Shown in pieces: positions 20,875 to 23,062 of a stretch of 23,062 nucleotides of DNA (position 1 is the stretch's first letter; every line of letters starts with the position of its first letter). Source of the DNA: UBA5336 sp038526245. Lineage in GTDB: Bacteria; Pseudomonadota; Alphaproteobacteria; Caulobacterales; Hyphomonadaceae. The translations under genes and the position numbers were made by a program. Under the pieces are notes generated by a model, which did not search any database, was not told the origin of the DNA, and worked only from the letters and a program-made list of their open reading frames with translations. The stretch is from contig JBCBGZ010000041.1 of assembly GCA_038526245.1 (NCBI GenBank), positions 1-23,062 on the forward strand. Reading direction: 5' to 3'.

Positions 20875-23062
20875 ATGAAATTCACCCTCTCCTGGCTTGA
20901 GGATTACCTCGCCACCAAGCTCGATCTGCAGGGCATTCTGGACGTAATGCTGAAGGCCGGGCTCGAGGTCGAAGAGGTCCACAATCCTGCCGATGATCTG
21001 GCGGCATTCACTGTGGCGAAAGTTACCGCTGCGAAGCCCCATCCGGATGCCGACAAGTTGCGCATTTGCACTGTCGACACTGTGGATGGTGAAAAACAGA
21101 TCGTCTGCGGCGCGCCAAATGCCCGTGAAGGCATGACCGCCATCTATGCTCCGCTCGGCGCCTATATTCCCGGGCTCGACTTCGCCCTGGATAAGAAGCC
21201 TCGCAAGATCCGCGGCGTGGAGAGCCATGGCATGATGTGCTCCACCAAGGAGTTGAATGCCGGCGAGGACCATGACGGCATTGCCGACCTCGACGAAAAA
21301 TGGAAGCTCGGCACACCTGCCGCCGAAGCCCTTGGCCTGGATGACCCGATGATCGACTTCGAGGTGACCCCCAACCGGCCCGACTGGCTGGGCGTGGCAG
21401 GCATTGCCCGAGACCTGGCCGCCGCCGGGGCGGGACGCTTTGTGCCCCGCGAAATCAAGGCACAAGTCAGCAAATTCAAATGCGACCAGGAAATCCGGAT
21501 CGAGGCGGAAGAGGCCTGCCCCATCTTCGCGGGAGCCCTGATCAAGGGCGTAAAGAATGGACCCTCACCAGCCTGGATGCAGGCACGGCTTCAGGCCGTC
21601 GGCATCACTCCGAAGTCGCTGCTGGTGGACGTGACCAATTATATCTCGCTGGACCGGGCACGGCCCCTACACGCCTATGACGCCGCCAAACTGCAAGGGC
21701 CGATCGTGGCGCGTTTGGGCCGCGAAGGCGAAACCCTGGATGCCCTGGACGGCAAGACTTACGAGATCAACCCGGATATGTGTGTCATCGCCGATGATAG
21801 CGGCGCGATTGGACTAGGCGGTGTCATGGGCGGGGAGTCCACCGCCGTCACCGACGAGACAACCGACGTTTTCATCGAAAGCGCCTGGTTCGAACCGATG
21901 CGCACGGCCCGTACAGGGCGCGCGACGGGCATTATCTCCGATGCGCGATACAGGTTTGAGCGCGGGGTCGATCCGGCCTCATGCCTGGACGGGCTGAATT
22001 ATGCCATTGAGCTGATCACAGCGGCTGGGGGCGGCAAGGTTTCCGACACCCGGATTGCCGGTGCTCCTTTGCCTCGCCAGGACAAAGTGGCCTTCAAGCT
22101 TGCCGATGTGGAGCGACTGACAGGCTTGAAAGTAAAGCCAAAGGATATGCGCAAGACGCTGGTCGAGCTGGGCTTCGACGTCGAGGATGCGGGCGATGCC
22201 TTCTATGTCGTGCCACCGAGTTGGCGGTTTGACGTTGAGCAGTCTGCCGACCTTGTTGAGGAGATTGCCCGAACCGAAGGCTATGACACGCTGCCAACCC
22301 TCTCCCTGCCAGAACCCGAAGGTGGCCGCGGCGCCCTGACAACGGCCCTGCAGGATCGCGTCCGCACGGCGCGTCGAACGCTGGCCTCGCGGGGCTTCCT
22401 GGAAACGGTGACGTGGAGCTTCATGCCGAAAGCCCATGCGGAATTGCTGGGCGGCGGCGCTGAATCTCTCGCCGTGGCGAACCCGGTTGCGAGCGAGCTG
22501 AACCAGATGCGCCCCAGCGTACTGGCCAACCTCGCCGCGGCGTTGCAGCGCGCGAAGGATCGCGGCGAGCGTGGCACCGCCCTGTTTGAGGCTGGGCCGA
22601 TCTATCTCGGCGATGGCCCCAAGGACCAGCGCACGGTGGTGGCAGCGCTTGTGAGACCTTCCACCACGCGCCATTGGCAGGGCGCGGGCAGCTATGATTC
22701 TTACTCCGCCAAGGCAGATCTCGTTGCCGTACTTGAGGCCATCAACCAGCCAGAAGGCCGCTTCCAGGTCGCTGCCCCGCGCGACGATCACTGGCACCCT
22801 GGCCAGGCCGCCAGCCTGAAGATGGGCCCGAAGGTCACCGTCGCGCAGTTCGGCGCGCTGCATCCCCGCGTCCTCAAGGCGCTGGATGTTGAGGGCCCGC
22901 TCTATGGCTTCGAACTGAACCTCAACGCCTTGCCCCAGATGAAAGCGCGCGGCGCGAAGACCCGTGCCAAATTGGAGCTGGCCGATCAAAGCCCGGTGCG
23001 CCGCGATCTCGCCTTTCTTGTGGGTGGGGACGTCCCCGCCACAGACCTGATCCGCGCGGCAC
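20875..23062 (+). CDS. pheT: Phenylalanine-tRNA ligase beta subunit (3' end outside window)
   Basis: PheT is the tRNA-recognising and editing subunit of phenylalanyl-tRNA synthetase. The frame is open for 729 codons to the window edge without a stop. Visible domains are the N-terminal MKFTLSWLEDYL, the EMAP/OB tRNA-binding domain from about residue 45 (FTVAKVTAAKPHPDADKLRI), EVTPNRPDWLGVAGIARDLA (163-182), the B3/B4 editing region, the B5 region around 400-475 with VVPPSWRFDVEQSADLVEEI (445-464), and the start of the C-terminal FDX-ACB anticodon-binding domain (SPVRRDLAFLV, from about 706). Family members are about 800 residues, so roughly the last 70-80 are missing. The ribosome-binding site is weak. 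A TTGAGA...GACTAG pair at about 20810-20840 might be a promoter, but it is not convincing. Confidence 0.98.
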   Translation, partial: MKFTLSWLEDYLATKLDLQGILDVMLKAGLEVEEVHNPADDLAAFTVAKVTAAKPHPDADKLRICTVDTVDGEKQIVCGAPNAREGMTAIYAPLGAYIPGLDFALDKKPRKIRGVESHGMMCSTKELNAGEDHDGIADLDEKWKLGTPAAEALGLDDPMIDFEVTPNRPDWLGVAGIARDLAAAGAGRFVPREIKAQVSKFKCDQEIRIEAEEACPIFAGALIKGVKNGPSPAWMQARLQAVGITPKSLLVDVTNYISLDRARPLHAYDAAKLQGPIVARLGREGETLDALDGKTYEINPDMCVIADDSGAIGLGGVMGGESTAVTDETTDVFIESAWFEPMRTARTGRATGIISDARYRFERGVDPASCLDGLNYAIELITAAGGGKVSDTRIAGAPLPRQDKVAFKLADVERLTGLKVKPKDMRKTLVELGFDVEDAGDAFYVVPPSWRFDVEQSADLVEEIARTEGYDTLPTLSLPEPEGGRGALTTALQDRVRTARRTLASRGFLETVTWSFMPKAHAELLGGGAESLAVANPVASELNQMRPSVLANLAAALQRAKDRGERGTALFEAGPIYLGDGPKDQRTVVAALVRPSTTRHWQGAGSYDSYSAKADLVAVLEAINQPEGRFQVAAPRDDHWHPGQAASLKMGPKVTVAQFGALHPRVLKALDVEGPLYGFELNLNALPQMKARGAKTRAKLELADQSPVRRDLAFLVGGDVPATDLIRAA

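Overview
This 23 kb window is a piece of chromosome from a GC-rich Gram-negative bacterium, most likely an alphaproteobacterium. A Caulobacterales/Hyphomonadaceae-like lineage is my guess. The evidence is the gene order ybgC-tolQ-tolR-tolA-tolB-pal-cpoB-tilS-ftsH, which is familiar in Alphaproteobacteria, a proline/acid-rich TolA, and GC content that I hand-sampled at about 65-70% in housekeeping genes. No rRNA, tRNA, CRISPR array or insertion sequence was recognised. No gene-free stretch exceeds about 200 bp.

Left part (1-5516, all minus strand) is the accessory region. In transcription order it holds two paralogous lipoprotein genes (5516-4914 and 4847-4278), a membrane-anchored TIR-domain protein with a Cys-rich outer domain (4246-3176), thiD (3179-2355, overlapping the TIR gene by ATGA), and a 741-codon frame (2305-80) with the three polymerase motifs of family B DNA polymerases but no room for a proofreading exonuclease. 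This last frame is much poorer in GC than its neighbours and looks acquired and probably 5'-truncated.

Middle part (5632-14818, minus strand) is a cell-envelope and quality-control cluster. It encodes the YbgC thioesterase, the complete Tol-Pal system (TolQ/TolR motor, TolA, TolB, Pal, CpoB), the tRNA-Ile lysidine synthetase TilS and the membrane protease FtsH. An intrinsic terminator lies just after ftsH. Possible regulatory structures lie upstream of tolQ, upstream of pal and between pal and cpoB.

Right part (14905-23062, plus strand) diverges from ybgC across an 86 bp gap. Two glycosyltransferases (GT4 and GT9 type) lead into the translation genes infC, an I78-type inhibitor lipoprotein gene, rpmI and rplT, which end at a perfect hairpin terminator. 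After that come pheS, an unknown membrane-anchored protein, and pheT, which runs off the end. infC has no ATG/GTG/TTG available at its conserved N-terminus and must start at an ATA codon behind a strong ribosome-binding site.

The most interesting items are the exonuclease-less family B polymerase frame, the possible envelope-sensing module made of two lipoproteins and a TIR receptor-like protein, the TIR-thiD translational overlap, the rare ATA start of infC coupled to an inhibitor lipoprotein, and the unusual gene lying between pheS and pheT. I did not find a clearly complete undescribed system. The polymerase frame and the TIR/lipoprotein cluster are the best candidates.
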